Assembly: GCA_964429075.1 (NCBI GenBank)
Contig: CAYSBA010000096.1
Span: 1-5,992 of the forward strand
Reading direction: 5' to 3'
Source of the DNA: CAYSBA01 sp964429075 [NCBI: uncultured bacterium]
GTDB lineage: Bacteria > CAYSBA01
Length of the DNA: 5,992 nt
Position numbers and translations under genes: made by a program. Numbering within the stretch: the stretch's first letter is position 1; every line of letters begins with the position of its first letter. Positions 5,649 to 5,992 of this stretch are shown one piece after another. Below the pieces are notes generated by a model, which was given only the letters and a program-made list of their open reading frames with translations, was not told the DNA's origin and made no database searches.

Positions 5649-5849
5649 ATGAGATATAAAGTTAACCTTAAAAAGACAGAAGAAGGATATTCTGTATGGA
5701 TGCCTGGTTTACCGGGTTGCTGGTCGCAGGGAGCAACAGAAGAAGAAGCACTTGAAAACATCAAAGATGCCATACAGGCATATCTAAAAACAGTAGAAGA
5801 ATTAGCAAAGGATGAGGAATCTCGCTATGTAGAGATAGCCAATGCCTAA
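5649..5849 (+). CDS. hicB: HicB family antitoxin (short form)
   Basis: A 66-aa HicB-type antitoxin consisting of the compact N-terminal domain that binds and blocks the HicA mRNA-cleaving toxin in the cytoplasm. The family core is clear: YKVNLKKTEEGYSVWMPGLP (3-22), then GCWSQGATEEEALENI (23-38) and an amphipathic helix DAIQAYLKTVEEL (40-52). It lacks the C-terminal helix-turn-helix or ribbon-helix-helix domain of longer HicB proteins, so it may not bind DNA itself; short forms of this length are normal in the family. The start is fixed by AGGAGG 5 nt upstream, and an extended -10 promoter lies about 50 bp upstream. Its stop overlaps the hicA start by 8 bp, the usual coupling. The reading frame is intact, whereas its partner hicA is interrupted, so this is probably now an orphan antitoxin. 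Confidence 0.92.
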   Translation: MRYKVNLKKTEEGYSVWMPGLPGCWSQGATEEEALENIKDAIQAYLKTVEELAKDEESRYVEIANA

Positions 5850-5992
5850 GTTGCCCGGCATAAATCACCAGAGGGCAGTAAAGGCATTGTAAAAAGCCGG
5901 GTTCTGGATTGTTCGAGAAGGTAAGCATATCACCATGACCAATGGAGAGCGTATCATAACCATTCCAAGAGCAAATCCCATTAATGCTTTTA
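5842..5992 (+). pseudogene. hicA: HicA mRNA-interferase toxin, interrupted by in-frame stop; 3' end outside window
   Basis: From the ATG at 5842, overlapping the end of hicB, the frame reads MPKLPGINHQRAVKAL, then TAA at 5890-5892, then KAGFWIVREGKHITMTNGE and on through RIITIPRANPINAF to the window edge. Both halves match the HicA (YcfA-like, double-stranded-RNA-binding-fold) family in the same frame, with the conserved K-A-G-F element after the stop and the catalytic histidine at codon 29 (5926-5928) in GKHIT. Homologues commonly have E or K at the stop position, so one base change (for example GAA to TAA) explains it. The first ATG after the stop is codon 32, downstream of the histidine, so re-initiation there cannot restore an active toxin. 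Sequencing error or stop readthrough are alternatives. The usual length is about 60-80 codons, so only a little is missing at the right edge. Confidence 0.85.

Overview
The window is bacterial, A+T-leaning and densely coded. It suggests an anaerobic or environmental lineage of the Nitrospirota, Desulfobacterota or Thermodesulfovibrio kind. That placement is only an impression, from gene style and from two short dispersed-repeat types at the right end; no marker gene here fixes the taxonomy.

Layout. At the left edge is the 3' part of a MacB/LolD-type ABC ATPase gene on the + strand. It runs tail to tail into a long minus-strand gene train, and the two stop codons overlap within 6 bp. The train occupies about 434-5367 and, in its own reading direction, contains: an AAA_14/DUF4143 ATPase (5367-4102), a receiver-only response regulator (4092-3691), and the four membrane and ATPase parts of a branched-chain-amino-acid-type (HAAT) ABC importer, livH, livM, livG and livF. 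The regulator/livH and livH/livM junctions overlap by ATGA, livM/livG overlap at GTGATG, and livG/livF are 20 nt apart. The regulator through livF is therefore a tightly coupled translation unit. No periplasmic binding protein gene (livK/livJ) and no histidine kinase gene is present.

A 281-bp divergent intergenic region (5368-5648) separates this train from a plus-strand hicB-hicA toxin-antitoxin pair. It holds a good minus-strand promoter (TTGATA, 17 bp, TACAAT) whose predicted start site falls on or next to the ATPase ATG, suggesting a leaderless mRNA. It also holds a perfect 16-bp palindrome with a third half-site inside that promoter, a CCACTACTCC/ACCCCAACACT-type low-complexity tract, three ATTCGTG copies at exactly 10-bp spacing, and an extended -10 promoter with a strong Shine-Dalgarno site for hicB.

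hicB is intact. hicA has an in-frame TAA at codon 17, upstream of its catalytic histidine, with the normal HicA frame resuming directly after it. The toxin therefore looks inactivated by a point mutation, leaving an orphan antitoxin.

The most unusual points are the receiver domain coupled to a solute importer, the regulator's N-terminus that appears to be built from a dispersed repeat, the leaderless/palindrome arrangement of the ATPase promoter, and the broken hicA.
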